64,000 nt of DNA, taken from Lycorma delicatula. Taxonomy: Eukaryota > Arthropoda > Insecta > Hemiptera > Fulgoridae. Below the pieces are notes generated by a model, which worked only from the letters and a program-made list of their open reading frames with translations, was not told the origin of the DNA and did not search any database. This document shows positions 36,980-48,410 of the stretch, in pieces. The first letter of the stretch is position 1. Each line of letters begins with the position of its first letter. The position numbers were made by a program, and so were the translations under genes. The stretch covers positions 33,107,020 through 33,171,019 of the forward strand of contig NC_134464.1 of assembly GCF_047948215.1 (NCBI RefSeq). The letters are read 5' to 3'.

Positions 36980-37140
36980 CCTCCGTGGCTGAGTAGCTAG
37001 CGTCCGACGTTTCATGTGGAGGTCCAGGATTGAAATACCGAGAATTCATGGCATATATTAATTCGTTATTAATTTTCACCGGGCTAATTACCACAGCTGT
37101 TGATTTCCACTCTTTGATAAAAAGGAAAAGTAAATTGTAC
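36980..37140 (+). mobile_element. SINE-B copy, diverged
   Basis: The head CCTCCGTGGCTGAGTAGCTA with GGAGGTCCAGGATTGAAATA (B-box position) matches the tRNA-like head of the 48411-48571 copy. The body after GGCATATATTAATT differs, so it may be a subfamily or a chimera. Confidence 0.55.
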
Positions 37141-37209
37141 GACAGAAATTTATTTAATTACTAAAAAAAAAAAGCTAACTTGGAAAAACTTCTCAATTTA
37201 GACTAAGAT

Positions 37210-37310
37210 AAAAAAAAATTTTTTTTTTATGTTTAACCTCCGGGTCCACCGTTAGGCATGCTTCAGAGGATGAGATGAATGATTTGTAGCGTGTGTGGGC
37301 AGCTTGATAG
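37210..37310 (-). mobile_element. SINE tail fragment, minus strand
   Basis: On the - strand CATCTCATCCTCTGAAGCAT then CCTAACGGTGGACCCGGAGG and AAAs: the tail shared by the SINE-A and SINE-B families. Confidence 0.65.
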
Positions 37311-38066
37311 CTGGTAACGAAAAGTGAGGATGAGCCCAATTTGACTCTTTATTTTCTTCGTTTGTTTCATGTTTTACAACGATAGTGCAGCTTTACTGAC
37401 TGAATTTTAGTTTGGGCTTGTGTAGTTAATCGATCGAATTTATCTTCAAATTGAGCCCAGTCATCCCTATGGCTTTCAGAATTATCTAAAATGTCGTTTT
37501 CATCTTGAATTTTTTCAAATTCCGCTAACAGTTCTTGAAATTTAACTAACCTAATCTTAAGCTGACTAACATCATCTGATTTATATAATTAACTATTGAA
37601 TCTTGTTATTTGTCCCTTAATTACACCTAGCTTTTAATTAAAAGCTTTAACCGTTTGAATTTTTCATTTTTAAATTAATAATAATAAAGGTATGATTGTT
37701 CACAAATAATTGTATTATATGGCGGGAGTACTAACAATATTTAAAACGGCACAAGTATAAAGGTTGAATAATTATTAATCATTGATTGAATAATTAAGTA
37801 TAATGATTGATTTCCATGTGTGCATGCAGAGGCATGCACATATGGAAATATTAATAATTAAAATAGGCTATTGTTTTAAGATGGAATAATATCATGGTGT
37901 AAATGGTTAAAGTAGATAAAGGGAGATTGATAATTAAAAGGAAAGAGAGAATCAATATTTTGAAAGGATTGTTTATGATAAATTAAGAATGACGAGTTTA
38001 TAACTCATCTGGATTATTCTAGTCACAGGGCGTTGCCTCAAAGATTGCTGAGTGATATGTCAGCAT

Positions 38067-38396
38067 AGGCTGTACAAAGTAACCCACCGGGTTGGTCTAG
38101 TGATGAACGCGTCTTCCCAAATCAGCTGATTTGGAAGCCGAGAGTTCCAGCGTTTAAGTCCTAGTAAAGCCAGTTATTTTTACATGGATTTGAATACTAG
38201 ATCGTGGATACCGGTGTTCTTCGGTGGTTGGGTTTCAATTAACCACACATCTCAGGAATGGTCGAACTGAGAATGTACAAGACTACACTTCATTTACACT
38301 CATGCATATCATCCTCATTCATCCTCTGATGAATTATCTAAACGGTAGTTACCGGAGGCTAAACAGGAAAAAGAAAAAGAAAGGCTGTACAAAGTA
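38067..38396 (+). mobile_element. SINE-A, complete copy with exact 15-bp target duplication
   Basis: AGGCTGTACAAAGTA occurs at 38067-38081 and 38382-38396, exactly flanking a 300-bp element. Its head (GGTTGGTCTAGTGATGAACG, A-box-like; GAGAGTTCCAGCGTTTAAGTC, weak B-box-like) suggests tRNA descent. The body GGATACCGGTGTTCTTCGGT and tail ACCGGAGGCTAAACAGG end in (AAAAG)n. Low divergence and an exact duplication suggest recent insertion. It defines the family ends for the other copies. Confidence 0.9.
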
Positions 38397-39520
38397 GCTG
38401 GCCGTCACTGGTGATAAAATAAAAGTCACACGACTGCATGCAATTAGTAGTCAAATTAAGGTCAAAGCTATACTGAACTGATCTCTTTCATACAAACACA
38501 ACGCAGTACGTAAATGATGTAAATATGAAAAAAAATGATGCACAACCACACAATTACATGATTAACTATACGCATATGTATTAAGAAGATAAAAAAAATT
38601 ATGTTAATTTTAAATAAATGTAGAAATATTACATTTTAATTTCACAATATCTATTTACAAATTTTATAATTATAATATAAAAAATAATTTTAAAAAATAC
38701 AAACGAAATATGATTTCATCAGGCCTACGTACGGCGTTCGTGTAGCTATACCCTCTACGACGTAAAACGCTGCGTTTTATAAGTACACAGAGAAACTTTT
38801 TAACTTATACCCTCTGAATAATAATAAAACGTTGTGTTTCAGAAAACGCTGGATTCGTGATGTCTGGTAAACAGATTGCACAACAAGAAAACCAACAGTA
38901 ACCTTTATGTAGACTCTACGTTTTGTATCGTTGATTAAAAAAATAGTAAAACAGTTTTGTTATCTCTACTCAGTGTCACTATAATATCGTTCACCAATAT
39001 CAATAATTTACTATTGTTCAAATAATCCTTGAGTGTGGAATGAAAAATAAAAATGTGGAAAGACAAGCAAGTAGATAATACATAAATCTATCATAGCGGG
39101 AGAATGATTGTGATTGGAAACATCGGACCTCTCAGCCTAAAGCGGCACATGTCATAATGTCCGGAAGTTTTTTTATAACATTGTATATCACTGAGCATAC
39201 GGTGTCACAAATACCCTAGAAAAAAAATCTTACACATTTTTCTTGCTTTTCTTACCCATTAATATTTTCAGATTTTTTTAAAACCTATTAAATCTAAGAA
39301 AGTTATGGTACATTTACTTCTTTTTGTTAACGCTAAACTAAGATATTGGAACGTTTCTAGGTTCTCTTTATCGATGACAGTTTTTCAAATTAGATGATAC
39401 TTTTAAAAAATTGACCCCAGATATGTCATTTAATCTCTTTTATTGGTTGCCTATATATTTTATGATACAAATTAGTATTTAATATAAAAAGAAAAAAACT
39501 TATAATTTATTATTTTTCAG
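38397..39520 (+). other. Intron 6, 3' part
   Basis: No supported gene. 38720-38960 is less AT-rich but unrecognised. Acceptor TTATTATTTTTCAG at 39507-39520. Confidence 0.45.
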
Positions 39521-39682
39521 GAAATATAACTTACGGTGATGTGATGTTAGTGCTTCCATTTGAAGACAAATTAGTAAAAGGAAAAATATTAGGAAAACAT
39601 TTGTTAGAAGTTTTAGAGTTTTCAGTACACAGATATGAAAAAACTGGACACGTACATGTTGGTGAATTTTTACAAGTATCAG
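39521..39682 (+). CDS. 5'-nucleotidase family, coding exon 7 (residues 409-462 plus 1 nt)
   Basis: NITYGDVMLVLPFEDKLVKG contains the PF of the nucleoside-stacking residue (F422, human F417). Then LLEVLEFSVHRYEKTGHVHV and GEFLQVS, matching the family's A.EHSV..Y...GEFLQV.G. It is 162 bp, phase 1 in and phase 1 out (TCAG|GTAAGA). Confidence 0.95.
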
Positions 39683-40805
39683 GTAAGAAAGTTTTAATTT
39701 TCATTATTTTAACCTAAAAAGTTTGCTTTTTTCCTATTTCATAATCGTTCTTTCACTTATTTTTTTCGTTCTTTTTTATAAGTTTTTCATTTACTTTTAT
39801 CTCTTCTGTTACGCAAAAGTACTCTTAAATTTCTTACTATTTCTTTTTGTTTAAAATTTTTTTGTAATTTTAATAACGTAGAAATGACAATGACACTTGT
39901 TATTGAACATAACATAAAGGTGGAAATGACTTTATTCTATTGGTTGATGCATAACTCGTTGCCACGGTAACAATCAAACGCTACTACTGTTAACGAGCAG
40001 TGTTATAACATGTGATACTTGTCCTGTCATTGGTTCACTTCTGTCTCTTCGGTCTTATCTATTTTTACTGCAAAATATGAACTTTTACTTTTGCATCCAA
40101 CATTATCATCAATAAGTTTTTAACTTGTACAGAACATAACATCATCCACTTCTTATAGAATCATTCTGTGTATAATTTAAAAAGAAATCGTTTGTTTTAT
40201 TTAACTATTAATTGTTATTAATTAAAATAGAAACAAAAAATAAAATATAAAATAACTATTAAATTGTATGAACAAATAAATTTAAACATTAAGAAAATCA
40301 TATACATCGGTTATTGGGTTCTTAATAAAATATAATTATATAATTTATTATAGAAATAAAACTGTCTTCAAATGGAAAAAAAAAAAAAAATAGCACAAAC
40401 GGAACAAAAAATAACATCTAGTTCGAAAATCAATGCATAAACCAAGAAATCTATTAAAGTATAAGTTTAATTATGTAACAAGTAAGCCAGATACAAGTAG
40501 ATGTAAATTCCTGAAAAATTCTTTCTTACAAGAAAATAATAGAGGCATATAACCAAAAAAAAAGATGTATAATATTGAAACGCGAAGTAAAGTTTACAAA
40601 AATTCTCGAGATGGGGTCAAATGTCATTATTCCGAAGAGGTAGCGCATCATTTATTTTTTAATCGTAACAGATTAGTAAATCTTATACAGTTATACAATA
40701 CTTTTAAATATTATATTACATCAATTTACAATGAAATAATATTTACATTTTATTAATTATACGTTATGTTAATGATTGTAATTTAAACCGAAAGTCAGTA
40801 ATTAA

Positions 40806-40847
<42 letters not shown>

Positions 40848-40929
40848 GTCTATAATAAAGTCTGTATTTCCTTTATTCAGTAAACGTGAAGAAAAAAATG
40901 TGAATTTTAAAAACATTTAAATAATTTTG
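39683..40929 (+). other. Intron 7, 5' part
   Basis: AT-rich with (AT)n at about 40811-40843; nothing coding is supported (the 63-codon frame at 40565 lacks motifs). Confidence 0.5.
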
Positions 40930-42005
40930 TGGATAATAATAATGCTAACCTACATTACATTGGGAGTTGAGCTCTGGGAAGAAAGCCGGTAGGCCTCCCC
41001 AACTGCGACGGTGGTTGTTAAGGCGGCGGATCGGTTGTATGTCGACCTTCTTCGCACAGTTAAGGGACACTGTGTCACCGGGTGAGATGGAAATCGTTTC
41101 CACACGCAGGGGTCAGGGAGAGGACCTTCATATAAGAGTCCACGATACGGGTGACTCTGCTGCAAAGGTTCGGCAGCAGATAATGGATGAAGTTGCAGGT
41201 ACGACAGTGACGGCAGGTAAGGGCGTACGACGAGTCCATTTGTTGATAAAGGACGTCGACGACCTTACCAAGGAGGAGGAATTGGTGAATGACATGTCAA
41301 AGATCGCTGGGGACTCGATAACAATCGATGTCCTCTCCCTGAGGACATCATATGGAGAGACGAAAGTGGCGGTTCCGCCTCTGCTGGCTGATCAGTTGCT
41401 GAAGGTTGGAAGAATTTGTATCGGCTGAGTGTGGAAGAGGTCCGCTGAAGGGCGATGTTATCTGTGTTGGGGGGTAGGACATCGGGTTGGTTTCTGCAGC
41501 GGTCCCGATAAAAGGGGGCATTGCTTTAATTATGGGGCTGAGTCCAACTTCGGAAAGACTGTCAAACTGAGGTTAAATGTTCCTTATGCTTCGTTCGAGG
41601 ACATTCACTTGGTTGTCGTGGCTGTAGAACCAGCAGAAATTAATGAGACACGTCCGCCTTTGTTTCTGGGGACGACCTAGGTTTGGGAGAGCCTCGTCCA
41701 GGAGGGGTGGGACGCTCAGAAGCCCATTTTCGATGTTGAACGGGGACTCCCTTTGGAACTTCAGGACGGGTTGGGGTGGGGGTAATGTAAGACCTTAGTC
41801 CTGGTGGGGGATCCCTCTGGGATTCCCCATTAGAGGCATAGCGCATGATTAAAGACCGAGTCCCGACCACCTTAGGGGGGGGGGGACTTTATTTCCTGCA
41901 GAGGTAGTTTGAGGCGATGGCACCCCCTGAAGCTGTGTACAAGCTTAAGTGCGGGTCGGGCTCTAGGGGGAGAATAAACAAAGAGGAACTATAAAAAAAA
42001 AAAAA
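40930..42005 (+). mobile_element. R1-like LINE derivative: ORF1 joined to 3' UTR, no ORF2
   Basis: A short 5' stretch, then a gag-like ORF1 (40967-41680), directly followed by the 3' UTR (41640-41985; same landmarks as 1087-1470) and a poly(A) at 41990-42004. No endonuclease, RT or RNase H is present, although a full R1-type ORF2 would need over 3 kb. It is an internally deleted copy carried in intron 7. No clear target duplication was seen. Confidence 0.75.
40967..41680 (+). pseudogene. R1-like LINE ORF1 (gag-like) with one in-frame stop
   Basis: One frame with a single internal TGA at 41426-41428. The first part carries EGRGEDLHIRV-like and GVRRVHLLIKDVDDLTKEEE blocks, parallel to the DIRNKGDRRTVVLIKDM region of the intron 3 copy. 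After the stop come CYLCWGVGHRVGFC and CFNYGAESNFGK, zinc-knuckle remnants with lost ligands. The final part (VAVEPAEINETRPPLFLGTT) is 3' UTR read as protein. The frame is unusually well kept for a copy lacking ORF2. Confidence 0.65.
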
Positions 42006-42469
42006 CATAAAAAACTTACTTTACAGAATTACATGTTTGAATAACAGATGTCAACTCTTTGTATATTTACGATTGTTTATTGCCTGTGATTTTGGATTGT
42101 ACATTACGGCATAGAAAGCATTCCGGAAATATGACTATATTAATGTAATACTTTATAATTACTAACGATATAAAAGATTTAAAAAAAATATTCGTAAATA
42201 AATTTTACAAGACCTCAAAATTATAATCTTTAGTTCAACATTACACTTTAATTTTAGTATACGTTTAAAATAAAAGTTAAAATATCAAGAAATCTCTCAA
42301 TAAGAAATTACAAATTCAGAGCTGTCAACCTGACAGCCTCTGAAAATCAACATTGTTAATAGGACAAGATGACTCTGAGAGAAATTAATTTAGAAACAAC
42401 TAAAGATAACAAATTAAGAGAATAATAATTTTTGTCGTCATTTAACGTAATTTTTTTTTCTGTTAACAG
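42006..42469 (+). other. Intron 7, 3' end
   Basis: AT-rich; acceptor TTTTTTTTTCTGTTAACAG at 42451-42469. Confidence 0.6.
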
Positions 42470-42673
42470 GATTAATAATTGCTTATGATATATCTAAACC
42501 TCCTGGAGAAAGAGTAATGTCTGTTAAGGTGCGTTGCGATAATTGTACTGTTCCAAAATATCTCGATTTGGAACCGGATAAAGAGTATAGTATAATAATA
42601 AATACATATTTAGCTCGTGGAGGTGATAATGTTACAACAATGCGTGATCATTTATACAACTTCGTAGAAATTA
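42470..42673 (+). CDS. 5'-nucleotidase family, coding exon 8 (residues 463-530 plus 1 nt)
   Basis: GLIIAYDISKPPGERVMSVK, then RCDNCTVPKY (C485/C488, human C476/C479 disulfide) and NTYLARGGDNVTTM: Y509 replaces the stacking Phe (human F500), and D515 matches human D506. It is 204 bp, phase 1 in; donor ATTA|GTAAGT gives phase 1 out. If the intron were retained, the frame would run 17 more codons to TAA at 42724-42726. The family normally continues for a helix and an EGRI-like end, so one more exon is expected. Confidence 0.94.
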
Positions 42674-42875
42674 GTAAGTTAAAATTTATAATTAGTTTTA
42701 ATAATACACTTAATAAAGTACAATAATAATTTAGATGTCTTTTAATGTAGAAGAAAATATAGGATAGTGACAAGTGTGAGAGAGTTCATAAAAAGGAAAT
42801 AACTCTTGCGTAGTGAATTTACTTTTTTTAAAAAGTAAATTTTCAAGGTCTAACACTTTGTTACATAAAATGATC

Positions 42876-43790
42876 TACGAGGTGTGACTATTAAATAACG
42901 AGACTAATGCTGTAAAATATTTTATTTTAAATTTATACATACTTAGTTATTATTCCCTTCAATATACACCCTCCTCTATCCTTAGAATGCTCCATGCGAA
43001 TTTTCCATTATTCGAAACAGTGCTGGAAGTCTTCTTCTGTGAGCTCTTTCATGACGCAAGCGGCTTATTTTTTCAGAGTTTCATGGTCTGAAATCTTGTT
43101 CCTTTTAATGCAAAAATGACCTTGTGAACAGATAAAAGTCACATGGTACCAGGTCAGGCGAATTAGGCGGATCGTCTAACACTGGGATGTTATATTTGGC
43201 TACAAACGTCTTGACAGACAATGCAGTGTGAGGCGGTGCGTTGTCCTGATGAAGAACCTATGACTAGTTCTTCCACAATTCGGATCGTTTTTTTTCTTAT
43301 TTTTTCACGGAGTTGAGCAAGGATCTCAAGTTAGTAATGTTTATTAATAATAGTTTGACCATCAGAAACCCAGTGAAGGTACACAATCCCATGAATATCG
43401 AAAAAACAATCGTCGTTTTGAATTTTGATTTTCATATTCGAGTTTTTTTAGCTGACGGTGAAGTTGGGACCTTCCAATGCACGTGATAAACATTCATTAT
43501 CATATATTTTTTTTTAATAAAAGATAAGTTTCAGTAGTTTTTTTTTTAATTTCATATGAAATTTCACAACAATTCTTTGCTCTAATAAAACAGTAATTTT
43601 TTCGGCAAAACAAAAAAAAAGATGTTATCCAAACGAAGGCCACGCCAGACTAATATGTCTACAGAAACTGGAGTAGCAGCAATCGAAAGAGAAGGCTTCA
43701 CGTTACACAGCTATCGGTCGTACGAATTTTGCGCGTGCGCAGTTCTTCTGTAGCAGCATTAGTCTCGTTATTTAATAGTCACACATCGTA
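42876..43790 (-). mobile_element. Mariner-like element, internally deleted, with TA duplication and 35-bp terminal repeats
   Basis: TA at 42876-42877 and 43789-43790 flank a 911-bp element whose 35-bp ends (42878-42912, 43754-43788) match with one mismatch (start CGAGGTGTGACTATTAAATA). On the - strand the transposase core survives: LHQDNAPPHTALSVKTFVAK and PPNSPDLVPCDFYLF (43257-43124; second and third catalytic Asp of the DD34D triad), with DIHGIVYLHWV upstream. Full mariners are about 1.3 kb, so about 400 bp of the N-terminal half is lost. Stops in the rest make it inactive in cis; the ends could still be substrates. Confidence 0.88.
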
Positions 43791-44566
43791 TAATATCAGA
43801 TGTATTTATATAAGTATCCAAAAACTTGAAAATAGAGTTCGACTTTGTATTTAAAAAAACTAATAAAAGGTTCCAACGATGCTGCCGAATTTGTTTGGTA
43901 TTTATACAAAGTTTAAAATTTATTTTTATTTTTTTATTCAGTAAGAAAAAAAAATAGCTTCTACAATTATTTCTTAAGAGTTATCAGGTATAATTAAATT
44001 TTACTTAATTCATACGACGAATCATCACTACAGATGTCAGATAAGAAATTAAAATTACTGTGAATTGTAATGTGGTATGAAGATTATAATTATAATTTTA
44101 ACATAATTTTTCACCTTGCTTAAAAAAAATTTAGATTGATATAAAATTACATAAAAAAAATTTGCAAATTTTAAATGAATTTTTATACCGTTATTTAAAG
44201 AGCAAACACTCTTTCTCTTCTATCAGTGACAAATATCATTGCTTACTCAGAAAGATGTCACTTTTACTTAAGTATGTTAAAAAATGAATGAACTATAAAA
44301 GTAATGGCCAATTTGATCAGTTAAATTGTGTTATCTCCCCTTGCTCAAAATAAAATAATAAAAATTCCAAAAATGAAAGTGTAAAAAGAAAAAAAAATCT
44401 ATTACAGATTCAACTCTCATTAATTCAGTGAAAGAAGTTAGAAAGTATTTCCATCATCATGACGTCACATGTAGGAAATTTGCATCACAATTACGTCACA
44501 TATTGGATTAACTACTAAGAAATACTTTCCCTTATCATAGGGGGTTTAATACCATCTATTTCACTT
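43791..44566. other. AT-rich, inside or downstream of the last intron; nothing recognised
   Basis: One strong-looking acceptor (TTTATTTTTTTATTCAG, ends 43941) opens a short frame of about 19 codons with no family resemblance. Confidence 0.4.
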
Positions 44567-45400
44567 TTTCCTTATCAACATTTCGGCATGGCTTCGTTTC
44601 TACTTATCTGTCAATTTTCTTCCTTTATTTTTTTTATCTCTATTGCAACAGTTCTCTTCTTTCAAGCCACTCCTTTGGAATCTCTCTTTAAACTGCTTCG
44701 GGCAATTTGATTTGCTTTTTATATTTTACAGGTTATTAAAAATTTGTTTATCTAATGTATTTAGTCTCATCCTGAACATATATCCAAAGATATTTAGCTT
44801 TCTATTTATATTTTTAATTTTCCTGACTTTGCTAAATCTTCTTGTTAGATTTCGGTCTGTATTCTTTCTCTCTTAACTTTGGATCATTGTAAGCGTATTT
44901 CGATCTTGAGCAATTTTTTGAGGTCTATTTGATGTAATATTTCAGTGCCACATTAAATTACTGGTCTAACTACAGTTGTACAATGTTTTAATTTCGCGAT
45001 GTTGGAGAGATTCTTATTTTCACAGTTATAATATTCTTTTCGTACTTTCGAATGACGCTTTATCTATTCCTGTTGTGCTTATACTTTCTCCTAGATACTT
45101 AAAGCGATTGGTGAAATTTATCTTTCCGTATTCAGTCCCTATTGTCTTTTGTGTGAATGATTTCATGTTCGTCATGACTTGGAAAAGGATATCTGCAGGC
45201 CTTCTTTTTGAGATATTTCTGTTAATATAATTTTTAATTGTTCGTCATAACTTTTTTTTTATGAATAACATATTTATTAAAATATGTTCATAAAAACTTT
45301 TATTTTTTTATTTTTCTGAAATATTATATTAAAAAAAATTAATTTTATTTTTATTTATCTGTAAATGTTGTCTGTTATGTACTATTATAACTTGCTTTGA
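44567..45400 (-). mobile_element. LINE ORF2 fragment, left arm of a large inverted repeat
   Basis: On the - strand: a RRPADILFQVMTNMKSFTQK block, then TEYGKINFTNRFKYLGESIS, GIDKASFESTKRIL and later RERIQTEI, the RT thumb and C-terminal portion of a LINE ORF2. Stops and frameshifts throughout. The complement recurs at 46730-47640. Confidence 0.7.
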
Positions 45401-46018
45401 AACGTTTTTTTCTATAGACATGAGTCATCAGAAAAAATAATAATCATTTCTGAAAAAAAAAAAAATTAATTTTTATTACATAACAATATATGTATCGTAA
45501 CCTTTTAATCTATTAACAATTTTTTATGTATTGAAAATGTTATATACACCTACATTTTTAATTAATAATAAATTACGCTGAAAATGGATTTCGGTTTCGA
45601 TATCGCTACATTTTGGTGACTATGTTCATACATTGTTTAACTATACTTTTGTGATTTTATCATTCGCTGGCGTGCTTGTGCGTGTTTGAGTGCTGCGTGT
45701 ATGTATGTTAGTTAATAAAGAACGAAGGAACGGGGGAAATATGTAGTAATAGAGAATACATTTTAGGCGCAGAACCAAAATTCATCTAAATGTGTATACG
45801 CATTCCTTGGCACATTGTTCGGTGTGACCTCGTTTGTTGAAGGATTTTGGATTCAGCGAACTATTAGGGAGTTACAAATGGGGTTTACAATAGCACAAGA
45901 CAATCCTTTCATTAACTACTGTCACAACAGTTTCTGTTATTCTAATCCTTCCCACTTAGGCTATGCAAGAATACACACAGGTATTACGCCATTTTGAGTA
46001 TGACTAAAACATTTTCAT

Positions 46019-46071
<53 letters not shown>

Positions 46072-46329
46072 AAGAATGGAGAGAGAGTGAGAGAGATTGT
46101 ATTTTATTTGTTACAGTTATATTCAAATATATATATGCTTAGTATGTTTAAAAAATCTCTCTTATATGAACTGGTTTAGTTTTAATAAATTTCTATAAAT
46201 TATAATGTTGAAAATTTCTTTTTAATGAAAGAAATTATTTTGTAATATTACTGACCAGTTTGAATAAAGCTTTTATTCTAACAGCGTATTAAAAACAATT
46301 ATTAAACGTTTTTTCGCTAACCATAATCT
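45401..46329. other. Spacer of the inverted repeat
   Basis: Contains (GA)n at 46023-46067. A 60-codon frame at 45815 lacks motifs. Otherwise unrecognised. Confidence 0.5.
46023..46067. repeat. (GA)n microsatellite
   Basis: Continuous AG/GA dinucleotides; the adjoining frame rich in Arg-Glu is an artefact. Confidence 0.95.
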
Positions 46330-46729
46330 ATATACAGAGTGTTTCTAAAATAGAAGGCTGGCTATACTTTTTCGGATTCTACATGTAAAACTAAACAAAA
46401 AATATCGTTAGGAAAAATGGAAATTTCTCATTTGTTGTCCCCCTGTCCGCCATTTTGTTATTTTTATATAAAAAATTTATATCTCAAGTTCGGATAGAGG
46501 AATCACATTAATATCTGGTAAACGTCTTGGTAATAAAGTTTTAAAATTATCAAAAATCAGGACTTAAATACCTTCGCAAATTACAAAATGGCAGCCATTT
46601 TTATTTTTTAATCCGTTACATCTCCATAAATATTACTTTTATCAAAATGTATGATTTTGCTAAAATATTAAACCTTTCATTTTGAACAAAATGACATTTT
46701 ACTTTTTAAATCGGTTAAAAAATACTCTA
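46330..46729 (+). repeat. Repeat beginning ACAGAGTGTTTCTAAAAT, inverted copy at 51165-51595
   Basis: ATACAGAGTGTTTCTAAAAT, then CGGATTCTACATGTAAAACT, AAAAAATATCGTTAGGAAAA and CGCCATTTTGTTATTTTTAT align with the reverse complement of 51165-51595. An end of the ACAG(A/G)GTG form is one I recall from insect mobile elements. No ORF. Confidence 0.75.
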
Positions 46730-47640
46730 ATTATGGCAGAAAAGTACACAACAGAGAACTTTCAATTTACAGATAAATAAAAATAAAATTAAACATTATT
46801 TAATTTTTAATAAAATATTTCAGAAAAATTAAAAAAAAATAAAAGTTTTCTTATGAAAATATTTTAATAAATATCTTATTAAAAACATAAAAAACATAAA
46901 AAATTATTCATAACAAAAAAACTATAAATAGAATAGTTAACAATTATATTAACAGAAATATCTCAAAAAGAAGGCCTGCAGGTATTCTTTTCCAAGATTG
47001 AAGTCATGATGAACATCAAATCATTCACACAAAAGACAATAGGGACTAAATACGGAAAGATAAATGTCACCAATCGCTTTTAGTACCTTGGAGAAAGTAT
47101 AAGCAGAACAGGAATAGATAAAGCGTCATTCGAAAATACGCGTAGAATATTATGACTGGGAAAATAAGAATCTCTCCAAGATCGCGAATTTAAGACATTA
47201 TACAACTGTAGTAACGTCAGTACTCTAATATGATATAAATGGTATGATATAACATGATATAATGGCACTGAAATATTACATCAAACCGACCTAAAAATAT
47301 TGCTCAAGATCGAAATAAGCGTATAATGAATGGTCCAAAGTTACGAGAGAAAGAATACAAACCGAAATCTAACAAGAAGATTTAACAAAATCAGGAAAAT
47401 TAGAAATATAAATAGAAAGCTAAATTTTTTTGGCATACGTTCTGGATGAGCCTAAACAGAAAACAAATCTTTAATAATCTGTTAAATATAAAAAGCAAAT
47501 CAAATTACTCGAAACAGATGGAAGAAAGATTCCAAAGGAGCGGCTTGAAAGAAGAGAACTGTTGCAATAGAGATAAAAAAAATAAACGAAGAAAATTGAC
47601 AGATGAGAAGAAACGGAAGTCATGCCGATAAAGTGAGAAA
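46730..47640 (+). mobile_element. LINE ORF2 fragment, right arm of the large inverted repeat
   Basis: The same sequence as 44567-45400 in the opposite orientation (landmarks AGAAGGCCTGCAG near 46970, TCATTCACACAAAAGACAAT near 47022, GATTCCAAAGGAGCGGCTTG near 47528). The end (47446-47631) resembles the basic C-terminal tail of LINE ORF2 proteins. Divergence between the arms is modest. Confidence 0.72.
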
Positions 47641-48410
47641 CGTATGGAAGAAGACAAAAGAAAAAGATATTTGTGTGGTCCTAAGTTGGGTTTTTGTATT
47701 AAAAAAATTATATAACTCCTTTTTACCTTTCTTTATTTTGTTGGTCAAATAAGTGATATGAAATGAATATTATTGCTGTAAAATAGGAATTTGATTGCTG
47801 CGATTTTTTTTTCACACTTGGCAATACATATGTATTGCCTTCTACCTTCTAGTATCGTATTTGTGGTTTTAATTATATTTAAAACTGGTATAGCTAAATT
47901 AGCACAGATATAGTTAAATTTTTATGGTGTTTGAATAGAAATAAAAATCTAGTTCTTTCTTCTTTCCTTTCGAATAATGGTTAAATTTAAAATTACGTTT
48001 ATCAGTCTGTAACTTTTATTTATTTTGACGTTGGTTAAAAATAATTTTTTTCTAACATTTTAATATTAACAAAAAATTGTTTTTTCTATTCAACTTTATT
48101 TATAATCGGTTTTTAAAATATATTATGAAACCATAAGTAAATCGAATGAGAAATTATAACAAGAATGAAACCGTCCAATGACGGCACTCATTTGATATAA
48201 ACAATATAATATTTGACAAATTTTCAACAGTACTTCATGAAATTATAAAAACAGAACAGTCCAAAGCAGTAACGAAATAATAAAAAAAAATTAACATTAA
48301 ACGAAAAACAAGAGTAACAAATACAAAGATATTAAAGGAACTGAACAATAATAATAGAGTTGATAAAAAGATAATGATAGTACTAACATACAGTACTAAT
48401 TACGAAATAT
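47641..48410. other. AT-rich DNA, nothing recognised
   Basis: No supported gene or repeat. Confidence 0.5.

Noticed and set aside
43941..44000. Strong acceptor followed by a frame in phase with exon 8 as the terminal nucleotidase exon
   Set aside because: About 19 codons with no resemblance to the family C-terminus; the stop comes too early.
45994..46179. Frame with an Arg-Glu run
   Set aside because: Artefact of the (GA)n tract at 46023-46067.
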